Shown here: one piece after another, positions 34,561-46,690 of the stretch
Position numbering within the stretch: position 1 is the first letter of the stretch
Layout: each line of letters starts with the position of its first letter
Assembly (NCBI GenBank): GCA_034440615.1
Contig: JAOTOM010004745.1
Location: 62,001-126,000 of the forward strand
Direction of reading: 5' to 3'
DNA length: 64,000 bases
Source: Ashinkailepas kermadecensis
Lineage: Eukaryota > Arthropoda > Thecostraca > Neolepadidae
Position numbers and translations under genes: made by a program
The notes under the pieces: model-generated
The model's database searches: none
The model's input: only the letters and a program-made list of their open reading frames with translations
Told to the model about the DNA's origin: nothing

Positions 34561-36759
34561 GTGCGACTTTTTGACTACCTCAACGAAATATCCTTCTCCG
34601 TCATATATGCACCTAGTGGAACAGGTTAAACGATTATATTATATCGTGACATATATTTTATCTTTGCTAATATTTCACTATTCTGCAGATTTTGCTAGAA
34701 TATGCGATGTATCGACTTGAGGTCGCTTAATGACCAATGCAGTCGATGCTCCCTGAAGCCCAAATAAGTAACTAACTATTATCGGCTACAGGGGTGTGGT
34801 ATGGTCACATACATGCATTTGTATATCTTAGTGTTGTAGGCTGGCTGTTGGGAGGAGACCGCGGCAGATGGCAAATGACGGTGTCGTTCCTAAATACTTC
34901 TGAGCTGTGTGTTATGTGTCCGCAGATTATTAAATGCAGAGGCGTTGTATTATTTTCTTCATCAGGAATTTTGCAACAGCCATCACACCTCCATATTTTC
35001 ATGACAAGTCACTAGAATGTGAAGGTCAGAAAGGGCCTGATTTGATTTAGAGTGCCAGATATAGCTGTACCTAGCACGTATTCGTCTACAGACGTTTCCC
35101 AGGCAGCGTTCACGTTACGAGTTTGCACTGACTGTTCAGGCAGAGTGAGAAGGCGTTCCGAGCGAACACAGTGATGCAAATGCTAAAACCCGCTTGCTTG
35201 GATTGTGGGGATATATTGAACTCGGCCTTTTTAGGTGATATTGGTATGAGATGAACTGACGTGAAGACGTTAGGTAGATTTAACTAGCAACTGCACTTGA
35301 TAAGGATTTAATATTGCAATTTTTCACCATCCAGCAAGAACACATAAATATGACCTCAAATCGAGAGAAAAAGTTACATATAACTATAAGAAATCCACAT
35401 TTGATATCGAATGCCTGAACGCAGTCCCCTCCACTGTCTCAGTCTATGTAATGTATGTTGGTATGACGGGAGCAATGATTCCCGACCTGGGTGTGTTTCT
35501 GTGTGTCTTGCCCACAAATATTAATATTACTAATATATTGATAGTTCGCCATCACACTTGTGTGTGGGTGAGCTCGCAGACCATTGGATGATATATGAGC
35601 AACGGAGTAAACGCCGGCAATGGGAAAAGACCACTGACTGGGTGGGTCACAACCAGAACTGAGTGTGCCACGCCCCTCCCCCTCCCCCCTCACCAACACT
35701 TATGTTAACAAGCCAGAGGAGGTCCTGAGGCGTGGGTGGGCATTGTGCCAGCGGGACGAGCCACTCGTTCGTTTCGGACCCCGTCGGATGCTGACGTATC
35801 CCTGCACCAAGCTGATCCACGCGGCTAACGCATCTAATCGTAGTTCGTTATTCTTACGAGAGATGGCAGCCATACGTGTGCAGCCATACGTTGGTCAGCC
35901 GTTGTCCGCAGCTAATGGGAAACACCGCGCGAAAGCTTCCAGACGCAGCCGCCAGAGCGGCGACAGATGCAAGTAGGACATGAATTGCTCGTCTCATTGG
36001 CCGCGCCCATGATTTGGCTTGTGAATGCATGAGCGCCCATGCATTTGTGGAGTGTGGGATTGGAAGAGTAGAATCTTGGGGAAATCGAATGTCCATGATA
36101 TCAGCAACGCATTCGCATTCAGCATCCTATTCGCATACTCTCCGATTTCGTTCACTTTTTCAGGATGTGATCTTTGTGGCTTGTCAAAGTAAGGCAAACA
36201 ACAATTATTCCGTAGGACGAGTAGTTTGATCTCCAGAGGTCAAGAAAGGTCATTCCGGTAAAAAACGGGGTACCGCATAAAATTCAAAGTAGTTTACTTA
36301 GCCGAGTGATTCCAACGCTTAGATGTCCGCTGTCGATCAAAGATGTAGGACATCGAATTAAGTGACCTTCAATGTCACGGTGTGACCTCAGGTTACCAAA
36401 GTTGGTTTTACTCATGTACTATATCTATTTACGGGTACCGAATAAAGTCATGGTGAAACATTGTATATACCTGATTTGTGTAGATAATAGTCTGCATAGC
36501 ACGTGCATAGAGCACGTCGATCAAAATGACGTCATGGTCACCAATTCATCACCATTCGGAAAAAAAATAACCTAAAACAGCAAATATACCAAATTCTTCT
36601 GTCCCCGATAAGTTCCGCTATAATTTACTTGGCACCACGAAATAACACACTGACATTGGGTATGGCCATGGATGCAGGACATTCAAGCGTCTGATGTACA
36701 ATCTCACAGTTGGACCTATGTTCACAAAATATTGTTTTCACCTTGCACTATTGCCACTT
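34561..36759. other. Unassigned; one codon-biased ORF at 35.67-35.98 kb
   Basis: The ORF at 35,665-35,976 (+) has a stretch (about 35,710-35,850) using mostly G/C third positions, reading PEEVLRRGWALCQRDE. It follows a pyrimidine-rich tract and could be an exon, but I do not recognise it and no clear donor follows. The rest shows no feature except the retroposon end at 34,730-34,777. Confidence 0.25.
34730..34777 (+). mobile_element. Short retroposon 3' end with TAAC-type tail
   Basis: TGACCAATGCAGTCGATGCT, then CCCTGAAGCCCAAATAAGTA and ACTAACTA. It matches the 53,925 copy in reverse orientation through AAGCCCAAATAA and the tail. Confidence 0.4.
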
Positions 36760-36891
36760 ACGGGGTACTGAATAATATCTTCCTAACTGCATTCACCGGA
36801 TGAACATAGCGCCGAATAATCTCGTACGGGATACCGAATAACATCTTCCTGAATGCATTTTTCGAATGGATATTAGCGTCGAATAATCTCA
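36760..36891. repeat. 66-bp tandem duplication
   Basis: Two diverged units share ACGGGRTACYGAATAAYATC, TTCCTRAMTGCATT and CGAATAATCTC, starting at about 36,760 and 36,826. A related GGGGTACCG word lies near 36,268. Confidence 0.75.
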
Positions 36892-37514
36892 TCCCGAGCA
36901 AGGAATCGGAACATCCGAGCATGTGACTTTCAAGGTCAGCGTTTGACCTCAGGTCAGGTTTGATGAAATCCACAAAATGAAAGCGGTCCACTGGAGTACC
37001 GTATGTGGGACAAACGAAGCATTTAATGTAGACTATCTCAACACTGATACATGCACTATCAATACAAGAAACAGCACACTGCGTGACCTGGCCTCTATCG
37101 ATGACATATTTCATCAGGTAGCACTAGCATCCCATTCAGAAACGCATTCAGAAACGCATTCACCAATATCCCGATCCGTCTGAAAATTTGACACAACGTT
37201 CGCAGCCATGCACCGTACATGCACCACGACACGATGTTTTGCTACGTACGTCACGTGACATGACATGTTGCATCACATGTTCCGGCGGGAGGCTACCGGA
37301 AGCCCGCGGCCGCAAGTGGACCGTACCGAGATGGCCGGCGTGACTCCGTCCTTGTGAGTCATGCTGCCAGTGCGCTGGCGGGCGCACGTCCTGGGTTTTC
37401 CCTCCCACGTAGCTGCCTGCGGCTACTCGAGGGGACTTAGCTCGACTTGTGCTGCGAAAGAGCTGCAACTATGACATCAATGCTGAAAGGAAAATTCGCT
37501 CGAGCTTACACAGC
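36892..37514. other. Unassigned, GC-rich at 37.2-37.45 kb
   Basis: No supported gene. The stretch has CpG-rich DNA with overlapping ORFs of no recognised family. Confidence 0.35.
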
Positions 37515-38064
37515 AAGGGGTGTCGATTTGTATCCTTTTGTGGGGGCCATGGCCCCACCAATGTTGATCTTGGCCCCACCCCCCAATGTTGATTTGGCCC
37601 CCCCCAATAACCTATGCTATTTTATGCTGTTAAGAAAGCTAAAGGGAAAAAATGGAAATCACCATGCTAAGTAGAAACATTGATGTTAACCAGCACATTT
37701 TGTACTGAAAAGAAACAGATTTGGATTAGATAGTGGACTGACCCTCCACCTTTTGCTGAGAAATGTAAAATTGTGTGTAAAAACAAATAAAATAGCTGGA
37801 ATTCCCTCCACTGTGGAAGTACAGCTTACATCATACAATGTTGAGATTAGCGATGCTGATGCATTTTAAACCATATTGTCTGAAAGAAAATCTGCCAAGC
37901 AACTAAACAACAATTGCATGGTCATACTGATCATTTCTGAGATCCGAAAATATAGTGGGCTAAATCCGATGTTTTTTTTTTTTTTTTTTGGGGGTGGGGG
38001 GGGGGGGGGTCTAGTGCATTGCCACTTCGCCCCCCCCAATGTTTTTAAAAAATCGACACCCCTG
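37515..38064. mobile_element. Non-autonomous hAT-type transposon, 550 bp
   Basis: The left end AAGGGGTGTCGATTT (37,515-37,529) and the reverse complement of the right end CAGGGGTGTCGATTT (38,064-38,050) differ only at the first base. Exact 8-bp direct repeats TACACAGC flank it (37,507-37,514 and 38,065-38,072). An 8-bp duplication and CAGGGGTGTC-type termini are hallmarks of hAT elements. The interior holds G/C-rich subterminal stretches (GGGGGCCATGGCCCC near the left, poly-G then GCCCCCCCC near the right) and an AT-rich middle without coding capacity. It would depend on a hAT transposase supplied elsewhere. Confidence 0.9.
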
Positions 38065-38157
38065 TACACAGCAGCACATGACAGTAATATCTATAGCTAC
38101 TCTTAAAGGTAAACTTCCAAGCCGAGTACCCACGACAAATTCTACCCATGCATATAT

Positions 38158-38162
<5 letters not shown>

Positions 38163-38253
<91 letters not shown>

Positions 38254-38263
38254 ATCTATCTAT

Positions 38264-38311
<48 letters not shown>
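38163..38311. repeat. (AT)n microsatellite with a (CTAT)n interruption
   Basis: About 150 bp of AT dinucleotides, broken near 38,252-38,268 by CTATCTATCTATTGC. Confidence 0.97.
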
Positions 38312-38314
<3 letters not shown>

Positions 38315-39499
38315 ATAATGTTCATTGATGACTCACGAAAGACGATTGAGCCTTACAAGGTAGGGTAAAATTGCAGGTTGCAAATACTCTATGGTGTATG
38401 AAAAACTGTTGTTATCAGGCGAACCAGACGACAACCGATTGGGAAAATTAATGATGATTCGACTGATGAAACGCAAAATTCAGAAACCGACCAAACTGCT
38501 TGGTGCCGGGTGGATCGTTAGCTCACTTGACATCTAGGATGTGCTAAGGATAGAATTGGTGCTAATGCAAATGAACTGATAGTATCAATGGCTGTTACCA
38601 CTGTTACGGATGGTGGGGATCAATTGAAATGGTTCCATCAGCACAGCCAGGGTTTTTGGCGGCAGAGGCGAAGATTTACACAGTCTCCGCGGAGAAACAT
38701 GTTCCGGAGCGAGCTGATGTAATCAGATATATTTGAAAGGTGCATTTTTCTGTTTAGCCTTTTGGTCTGCACAGGATAATTCGGAACCACCCAGACGCGG
38801 CGCGGTCTGACACGACGGGTCCCCTCAGCCTCATCCCTACCTGCGATATTGACCAGGCATGACCATACCATCGAAGAGGACAATATGTGTACAGCAAGCA
38901 AAACATCAGCTCAGCCTGCTCGGGTACCCGCATGATTAAAGAACCACGCAGGGCATTGAGCGAGCTATATATAAGTATACGCTAATCGTCGTGTTACAAT
39001 TAGGTGTCACCGATTATCAGGACCGCTCGATCTGGGCTTGCTTTATACTGCATATATCGAGCCACGCCCCACTCAAGCTACACGTTCGGCGCGCCACATT
39101 CCTTTGTCTGAATAAACACCTGGATACTTGGCCAGCTGCGACCGTGAGAACCAGGGTCAGGACTGCGACTGTGAGAAGTTCACCTTCAGTGAACGTGCTG
39201 CGGCGCGTCCAAACGATGTCATTGTTTGGAGCGTACATTTTACGATCTCTGCACTCGGCACGACCCAGCTCACAAGACACAACTCACAATAACTCTTCTC
39301 AGTCAGCACTGGTCCGGTGTTTTGCTGTCATTGCCAATCCACAGTCACACCGTCAGGAGTACTGCAAGACTCATCGATCTACGCGAATCGTGACGCGCGA
39401 CACCTAACACTGACCTATGTTGACGCAGTCAGGTGCACGTGCACTCTGGTGCAGCGGCACCGTGTCCCAGCGCACGCTCGGAAACAGCTGCATCACATC
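38312..39499. other. Unassigned
   Basis: Unique sequence, GC-rich toward the right. A short internal repeat (GCGACYGTGAGAA, about 39,137-39,176) is present. No recognised gene. Confidence 0.35.
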
Positions 39500-39650
39500 T
39501 TGGCCCAGGCCCGGTGTGGCTGCACCGTATGTAACCCCGGCATTGCGTGCAGCTGCACCGTATGCGGCCCGGGCTTTGGTGTGGTTGCACCGTATGCGAC
39601 CCAGGCTTGAGTGCAGCTGCACCATATGCGTGCCGGCCGGAGCGGTGCTA
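39500..39650. repeat. Degenerate 35-bp repeat (GCTGCACCGTATG)
   Basis: About four units share GGTGTGGCTGCACCGTATG-like sequence with a GCCCGG/GACCCAGG spacer. The flanking GC-rich DNA to 39,880 has overlapping ORFs without recognised domains. A weak exon candidate at 39,775-39,849 is discussed among the rejected items. Confidence 0.7.
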
Positions 39651-40847
39651 TTGATCCGGCTCGGTACGGCTGCACTCGGCGGTGGGTGGTCAGCTGACGG
39701 CGTGGCCGTCACAGCAGTGTAACGGCAGACCGGGCGGCAGCAGCGTGCTCCGCACCAGCACACCTCACCCGCAGGTGGACTGTCGACGTGTGCTTGACTA
39801 CGGCTGCAGCACGTCTGGCACCACCACCGGCCGAGCTGCTCACACCCAGGTAATGTCGCGGTCACCGATCTGCCAGGTCATTGCTGAGTGTGGGTGCCAT
39901 GCGTGGATATTCGGGGTGGGGGTCACTCTCTCCAATCGAAAGGCAATTGGTACCAGGCCACCACAAGCACTAGGGGTGCTTTCGCAGTGGACGCAGGATA
40001 TTCCATTCTACGTGACGTCAGGTAGAATATTTGCTGTGTGTGTGTTCACAGCGGATCAATTTTGTTGTTTACAATCACGTTACCTTGTCGACAATGACTG
40101 GGCAGCGAGCAGCGAGGACACATTAAACACTGATAATTCCAGAAATTACAACAATTACACGCAACATATACTACCTATGCTCGCTTCTACTTTGACTGAA
40201 AACAAATTCCCTCTCTGATCCCTAATTCCACCCCCCCCCCCCCCCCCCCCCTCACCCCCAGTTTTTGTCCACTCCAACACCCAACCCCATTATGGGGCAC
40301 TGAATTGCATATAATCCACCGTAATCTGAAGGTAGAAGTAAAGCAATACACCTTGTGTATTTATGTTACCAATCTGCATTGCTTTAGGTCTCATGATGAA
40401 GTGGTAATTTATTACATGCAGTACAATGTATTGACAACTGCATTTGCGCCTTTCAACAGGTTGCCGTACCGAGGTCTGTTAGTTGTCTTTATTTGCAGGT
40501 AGCTCACCACAATCAAGGCATTCATGATTAACGTGCATACAGAAATGTCGTCATTTTTCCTCCTTTGGTGGGGCAAGTGCACTGTACACACACGGCTAGG
40601 ACACACACATCACACACACCTGGACACACACATCAGGACGGTAAACTTCGAGGTTACTTTAAGCCGACTATGTGGCATTCGGTGTTTAATTATTAAAGGC
40701 TAGCAACATTTTATAGCAGGTCAGAACTTCAGCAAGGCTACCAACGCCATTTGTATTACCGACAGGTACACATAGGACACGTACTACTTTGAACACACTC
40801 CACTGACATGCATACTTTATATCGGACAGTACATTTGGAGGGTAGCA
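39651..40847. other. Unassigned; poly-C tract at 40.23 kb
   Basis: A plus-strand ORF of 178 codons spans 39,682-40,218, but its sequence matches nothing I know and its base use changes midway, so chance is likely. A run of about 20 C lies at 40,231-40,250. Confidence 0.35.
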
Positions 40848-41025
40848 GACAGCGCTGCCTCCGCATGTCTTCCCGGTACCACCGTGGCTAGATGGTTGGG
40901 TAACAGCAGCGCTGCCTCCGCATGTCTTCCCGGTACGCATGTCTTCCCGGTACCACCGTGGCTAGATGGTTGGGTAACAGCAGCGCTGCCTCCGCATGTC
41001 TTCCCGGTACCACCGTAGCTAGATG
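40848..41025. repeat. 58-74-bp tandem repeat, 3 copies
   Basis: Each copy has GCGCTGCCTCCGCATGTCTT then CCCGGTACCACCGTGGCTAG. The middle copy carries an extra internal duplication of GCATGTCTTCCCGGTAC. Confidence 0.92.
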
Positions 41026-41842
41026 GCTGAACGTGGGAGATGACGTGGGACGTGGGACGATGGGACGTCTGAACGTGGGAGATGACTGGCCCTGCTGACC
41101 ACCCGCGACCTGGCGACGAGGCGGAGGCGGAGACGAGGCGGAGGCCCCGGCGCTCAGATTGAACCTTCGTTGTGTAGGTGAATGTGTAATTTAAAAGCTC
41201 GGAAAAACAAAAAGGGAAAATCCCAAGCTGCATAGAAAACCGGAAGGTACAAAAGCAAGCGTAATCTGCGCAAAAGCAAGGGCAACCATTCGTTATGTCA
41301 ACTTAGATCGGTCACGTATCTGCCTATTGTAGGATAACCTATATGTGTGTGCTATGCAAGAGCAGAGAGGAATTGAAGTGCGCCTTCGACTGGATTGTTC
41401 CACACTGAGTGCATGGAGGAAGTACAAAAGGAGCTCGAGGCGCTCCGGATGCTCACCCCCCCCTCCCCCGGGCACCAAACGACATTGCGAATTGATCGGT
41501 AGCGAAGTAATGGGCAATGTAGCGACGTGCTCAGGAGTATATTGGACACGTAAATAAAACATGTTCTATAGATTACCTGATACCGTATGCCTGGCGAAGT
41601 GAATAGTGCAATGTTTGGTTGAAAGGATTATTATGTGCGAGTTGCGTGTGAGCTGGTCGTAAGCGGACGGGGGCGGGTTCCCTTCGACACCGGTTTTGTT
41701 TTAATAAGGGTCATTTAGAAAGGACGGGTTTAATATTGTGAGTGTGTGAAGTGTTGTGGTTCCAGGATGCATGGACAAATGTATACAGCGGGGAGGTCGC
41801 CACGGACAGTAAATCGATGGGGCTACGGGGGCATTGCTAGTG
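41026..41842. other. Unassigned flank of the CACTA element
   Basis: Ordinary sequence. It is the left-hand insertion context of the transposon starting at 41,843. No gene recognised. Confidence 0.4.
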
Positions 41843-41875
41843 CACTGTAAAAAAAATGTAGCACCCTGTGAGGTG

Positions 41876-42140
41876 TTTCCAGCTGTCAAAAACCACTACC
41901 CATACGAAGTTTTTCAAACCTCGCATTCGGTACTTTTGCCGATTACCTCACTATACCTACTTTCTGAGCACCCCTGGGATTTCACACCCGGGTACTTTTC
42001 AAGGTGAAAGGTGCTTTTAAAACACCCTTCTGGGTACTTGCATAGAGGTGTACTGGTACTTACGTTAGTACCGTATGGGGCGGCTGTCAAAAACCACTCC
42101 CCATATAGTGCTAAACCGAAAGGTACTTACTTTAGCACCT
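41876..42140. repeat. CACTA left subterminal repeats
   Basis: GCTGTCAAAAACCACT occurs at about 41,882 and 42,079. Words of the form GGTACTT or its complement recur at 41,930, 41,991, 42,033 and 42,053 to 42,122. In this superfamily such repeats are transposase binding sites; that role here is inferred. Confidence 0.6.
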
Positions 42141-42370
42141 ATGGTTAGCATGCATTTCCCACGCCGTGGGTTCATTTACTCCCCGCGAAACTCGCGAAAA
42201 CCGCCTCTCTGGGTGTAAAAAAAGTAAAAATGCAACGCGAATATATATTCGCCTTTTCAACCACACACATTAAACCACCGGCCGTGGCGCAAATCCACCA
42301 CACACACCGCCTCAACGACAACCCGTCATCTACGTGAGATGAGGCAAATCTGAGCTACACTTCAGATATA

Positions 42371-42773
42371 CAGGGTGTTTCACAATTATTGAAACAAAGT
42401 AGCGGCCTTTCAGATCGTCACTAATGACTTTATTCTCTTTCTCTATTCAGATTATTGCTGGGCAATAGTTGGCATTTTTATATATTGAACAAAATATAGT
42501 GAAGTCATGTCCTGGACGATGGAGCAGAAGATCCTTTGTGTGAAGACATATACGAAACTAAGTCTTTCAACCCTGTGACACAGGAGTTTCGTATATGTCT
42601 TCACACAAAAGATCTTCTGCTCCATCGTCCAGGGCATGACTTCACTATATTTTGTCCAATATATCAAAATGTTAACTATTTCCCAGCAATAATGTGAAAA
42701 GAGAAAGATAATAAAGTAATTAGTGACGATCTGAAAGGCCGCTACTTTGTTTCAACAATTGTTAAACACCCTG
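42371..42773. mobile_element. Mariner-type foldback element, TA target, 403 bp
   Basis: The two halves are inverted copies of each other with arms of about 190 bp around a centre near 42,565-42,580. Ends are CAGGGTGTTTCACAATTATT and its complement AACAATTGTTAAACACCCTG, flanked by TA on each side. Both arms encode the start of a protein: the left arm from the ATG at 42,507 reads MSWTMEQKILCVKTYTKL, and the right arm in the other orientation reads MPWTMEQKIFCVKTYTKL. That motif resembles the N-terminal helix-turn-helix region of some insect mariner-type transposases. The element therefore seems built from two inverted 5' ends of an autonomous parent. Arms differ at several positions, so it is not very young. 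Confidence 0.88.
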
Positions 42774-42820
42774 TAAAAAACTCAAGACCTCGGAATTGGT
42801 CTTTAAAAAGCGAACGCTTG

Positions 42821-44314
42821 TCAAAGACCGCTCAGCGTTCTCAGCACAATGAAAACATCTAATGAAAACAACCTTTCATTCATCAGAGCAGTGAGAATCA
42901 GAACGAGAGCATAGGGTATAACACCCTCTAACAAATCATGAGCTACATCAGGCACCAATCTCTCCACTGGGAAGTCCTCATGAAACGCACTAAGAGCCGA
43001 CTTCGCATCAATGCCGTATTCTTGTTTTTTCTCTTTTGAAAATTCTGATGCTTTGAGGTCACTCAACTGACGACGATACTCCTCTGCATTGCGGAGGGTG
43101 ACTTCTGATTCATGAAATGATGTCTGCTGCTCGCCAACGTCGGCCATACAGAACCGACAGCATTTCCCAGAGTTGAAACATTGGGTAAATCCACCCAATG
43201 AGTGCAAGGCAAGGTTGTCTCCAATGACACAGCTCACATCACCTTTGATGGTGAGATGTCGGCCCGCATTTACGATGACTATGCCAGCATCTCGCAGCTG
43301 CGTTACATCGTCTACGAACTTCTCCAAAATGGTTGCCCATCCATGTTCCTGTACTTGTGAGGTCATGCACACAGCTGCGACATAGATCGCACTTAAGTGA
43401 GATCTAAGATGGCATGGAGCATTCAGCAGCGAATAGTAGATTCCGGCAAGCTTGTACTTCGACACTTTGTTTCCGAGTGGATCCACGACATTGAAGTCGT
43501 CATAGTAGACAGCCAATCGTATTTTCCCCGGATGGTTCTGATGCATACTACCATCAGCAATGTCAGACATATGTTCATTATGAACATCATCACGTAGAAC
43601 ATATTCCAAAACATGTTGATTTCATAGCAGAACCTTCAGCTGTTTCAAAATGGGTACATATTGAAACGATTTGCAGTGCCCTGCTGATGTCTTCAGAAAC
43701 ACAGACTTGGGAGGATTGAAGTTGAGTTCGTCCAATAAAAATTTGTTCAGTTTATGACCCGATCTTAGTTCTCGAAATGCAGAAGTAGTCTCCAAGTTCT
43801 GTGCTTTTGAGATAATGTTGACCTGAGCGTTGGGTGTTTCGGCGTCCATTTTGTCTTGAATTTCATCGAGTACCGACCGTGTAAAAAACAATTGTTGATC
43901 CACAATGTAAGAGCAAACAGACGTGGGTATATTGTGGACGTAGTGCAATTTTCCGAGAAACTGGGCAACATCTTTGTGTCTTCTTTGGGAAGAACTGCAC
44001 TGTGGCCCTACATCTTGCTGCTCATCTCCAACACAATCTGCGACTACCACTCCATCATTCGGATTTTCACTTTGACCCACACTGCATGATGTTTCGAAGC
44101 ATTGGTTATGCTTTTGCTTAACATGCCTTTTCCAATTGATTCCTGAAGATGGAAGCTGATTGCAATATGTGCAAGGGAATCTTGAATTATTGTTCTCAAC
44201 AGAATGGCGTTGCAGGTGTTTTGCAAATATCGAAGTATTGTAATGGGAAAATTGGCATGTTACATCGATGTTTTCTTGTATTCTGAAACAAATGGAATCC
44301 TCATCACTCATCAA
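42821..44314 (-). pseudogene. Tnp2-like CACTA transposase, N-terminal half, one in-frame stop
   Basis: One minus-strand frame runs from the ATG at 44,314 to a stop at 42,821, broken by TGA at 43,622-43,624. The first segment (230 codons) carries C2H2-like fingers: CQFSHYNTSIFAKHLQRH, and a second with Cys48, Cys51, His64 and His69. The second segment holds RLAVYYDDFNVVDPLGNK (residues 31-48), which corresponds to the catalytic-Asp block of Tnp2 transposases. It is followed by KLAGIYYSLLNAP, IGDNLALHSLGGF (129-141), a CRFC motif and PDVAHDLLEGVI (220-231). The order matches animal transposase-like proteins I recall with GDNLG..H..LGF and HDLLEG blocks. The family C-terminal region is absent: the frame ends about 50 bp before the foldback insertion. 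Location inside a CACTA-ended element supports the assignment. Confidence 0.8.
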
Positions 44315-46690
44315 ATAATAGCGATGAATATTTTAAATGAAGAATTATGTTGAGTTCTGTACAAAGCAAATATGCACAATACATTCATGTTTCCAGAAAG
44401 CATTGCTGGCAGCTAATGGTTTGTACCTGCTTGTTTGCTAGGTTGGGGCCTCGTGGTCAGAGGGATTATCTGGGGACAGAATTGCACTTTATGTAAACAC
44501 ATTGTGCATTGTTTACATGGTAAATCAGCAATGGCTCAATACATTGCAATTCGACCAAATCTCTGATCTCTGTACTTCTGGAGCAAGACCATACATATAG
44601 ATAGTCTTGTCAACCGAGAAACACCAGCTGCTCAGTGGATCATTTCTCACTAATTAAATTCATATGTTACAGTTCCCCTGTGGCATTTAGCAAGTGAATA
44701 TTTTCACATATTTGGTGTAGCAGCGGCACCTAAGACCACAATATGGTGGCAGACTATGGCATTGTATGTTGGTGGCATTTTATGTTATTGTACTGGATTT
44801 TTGGCATCACACACTATGACACAAAAAGTATCTGTACAAGAAAAACAACAGATATGAAGCACACAGTACAAAAGCCCAGAACATAAACACAGCAGCCACC
44901 CGGATGTTACAGGCATGTGCCAATATTTTGAGATGCAGGATTTTTAACCTCCCTCATTACTTATAATTGCAGTTAACTCACAGTGGTACTGCACAGCCTC
45001 CGATGGTTTATTACAGCTTGAAAAAATTATTTATACAACCACATTGTCATGAAATGACTTCAAATAACCCACTTACTAAAAATAGTATGCATTATCTGTA
45101 GGCCAATACATGCCTTAATTTTCCTGTGAAGGCTTATATGTGTGCTAAACAAGGCCGTTGGTATGTTTCCATATTGCCACTGAAATAATGGAAGATTCCA
45201 TATGGGGAATCTGTGCCACTTTCTGTGACAAGCAATTTCCAGCAGCTGGTGCTGACCCTGACCTACTGTGTGCATTCAAATATGATACATTAACATACTT
45301 GCATTTTTCTCTCATAGAAGTTAAAAACACTAGTGGATCCAGGGGGCCAGAATGGCCATAGCACCTCCCTAAGCACCTAGTCCATGCAGCCAACAGATGC
45401 CCCCCCCAACTGACTGGTTTTAAATTTCAACTCTTGGCTGTATCGGTGCTGCCTTAAGATGATTACCATAGTGTGACAAAATGTGACAAATTCTTTGATG
45501 AATCTGGACAAGTATGTAGCAAATGGTGCAAAATTGTCACCCAGAAAGCTAACCCTCCACCCTGACTTGTGCAACAACTTCTGCAAAACAAAATTACCCC
45601 CCAGAAATTGCTTTCCAGCCCCCCCCCCCCTCCCCACACACACTTAACAGCTTCTGGCAAATTGTTGTCAGCAAAATCAGGACAGGCACTTTCCCTAAAC
45701 TCAATGTCTAGATCCCCCAGAGTTAAAAAATGACTCCTAAATTGAGCCAAACTTGTGAGTGTTTTCCCCTCAAAAATTGTTCCTCGTTTTGTCTGTGAGT
45801 CAGAAGTTTTAATTTCAGAAATTAAACAAATAAACCTCAGTGGGACTGTTTGAGGTACAAGGGGATATTTCTACAATATTTAATTTCCTTTTCAATGGAA
45901 TTGAAACCATACATGTGCATTATTGATTTAAAAAAAAACAGTACACAAATTGGACAGAAAATATCATATTTGGCATTTTGGCCCATACAGGGGTTTTCTT
46001 AGCAAGAGCCCAATAATCGCAGAGAGTATTCCCAAATATGGATAAATGCATCCCCACTTTTAGCAAATGGTAGCATATTTGGGTGAGACCCTTTTTTTAA
46101 ATACTGACCATAGTTCCCCACTGACATGCAAAGATGAGCCTCATCTTAGACTTAATCCCACTCCAAAATGTCTAAATTCAGCCATTCATCTGCAGATCAA
46201 TAATTCCCTGTAGTATTGGCTATAAAGAACAGGGTCATCTGGAGCAAATAAGATTTGCTTGAAGGGATGATCTTGATGTTGACAAAAGAGATTGCCCACA
46301 TTGATTAAGGGCTGCTGAGAGATGGGTCTAAATGATGCAATGTATAGCTAGCAGCACCTGGTGTGGGTGGTGCCAGAATAGGTGGCAATGCTGGAGATCT
46401 CATTACCCTGAAGGCATAGGTGGCACTGTGGATGCTTGTGATGCATACCTACATAGTGCATAACATTGCCTGCATGGGTGGTGTAGGCTATTGAGTGGTA
46501 TGGGGGTGCCACTAGTGTTCTGAAATTCAAAATTTTAAGTGGAAACCACTGCTTTTTTGTTTTGTTTTGACCTCACTTGAGATGGTCTGGACTCACTTGT
46601 AGGGCTCTCAAGCCCAAGTTTTCAGCTTTATTGCTTAAATACCAAAGAAGGAATGCTTTTACTGCTTCAATACCAGAGAAGAAACACTAA
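44315..46690. other. CACTA interior, AT-rich, no recognised gene
   Basis: At 45,330-45,372 the sequence CACTAGTGGATCCAGGGGGC, followed by a decayed ATAGCACC block, resembles a hAT-type terminus without a partner. Poly-C tracts lie at about 45,400 and 45,617. The rest has low complexity and few ORFs. Confidence 0.4.

Noticed and set aside
39775..39849. 75-bp in-frame segment between GCAG and GTAATG resembling an exon
   Set aside because: It sits in GC-rich sequence with overlapping ORFs, shows only moderate codon bias and has no recognisable product or neighbouring exon.
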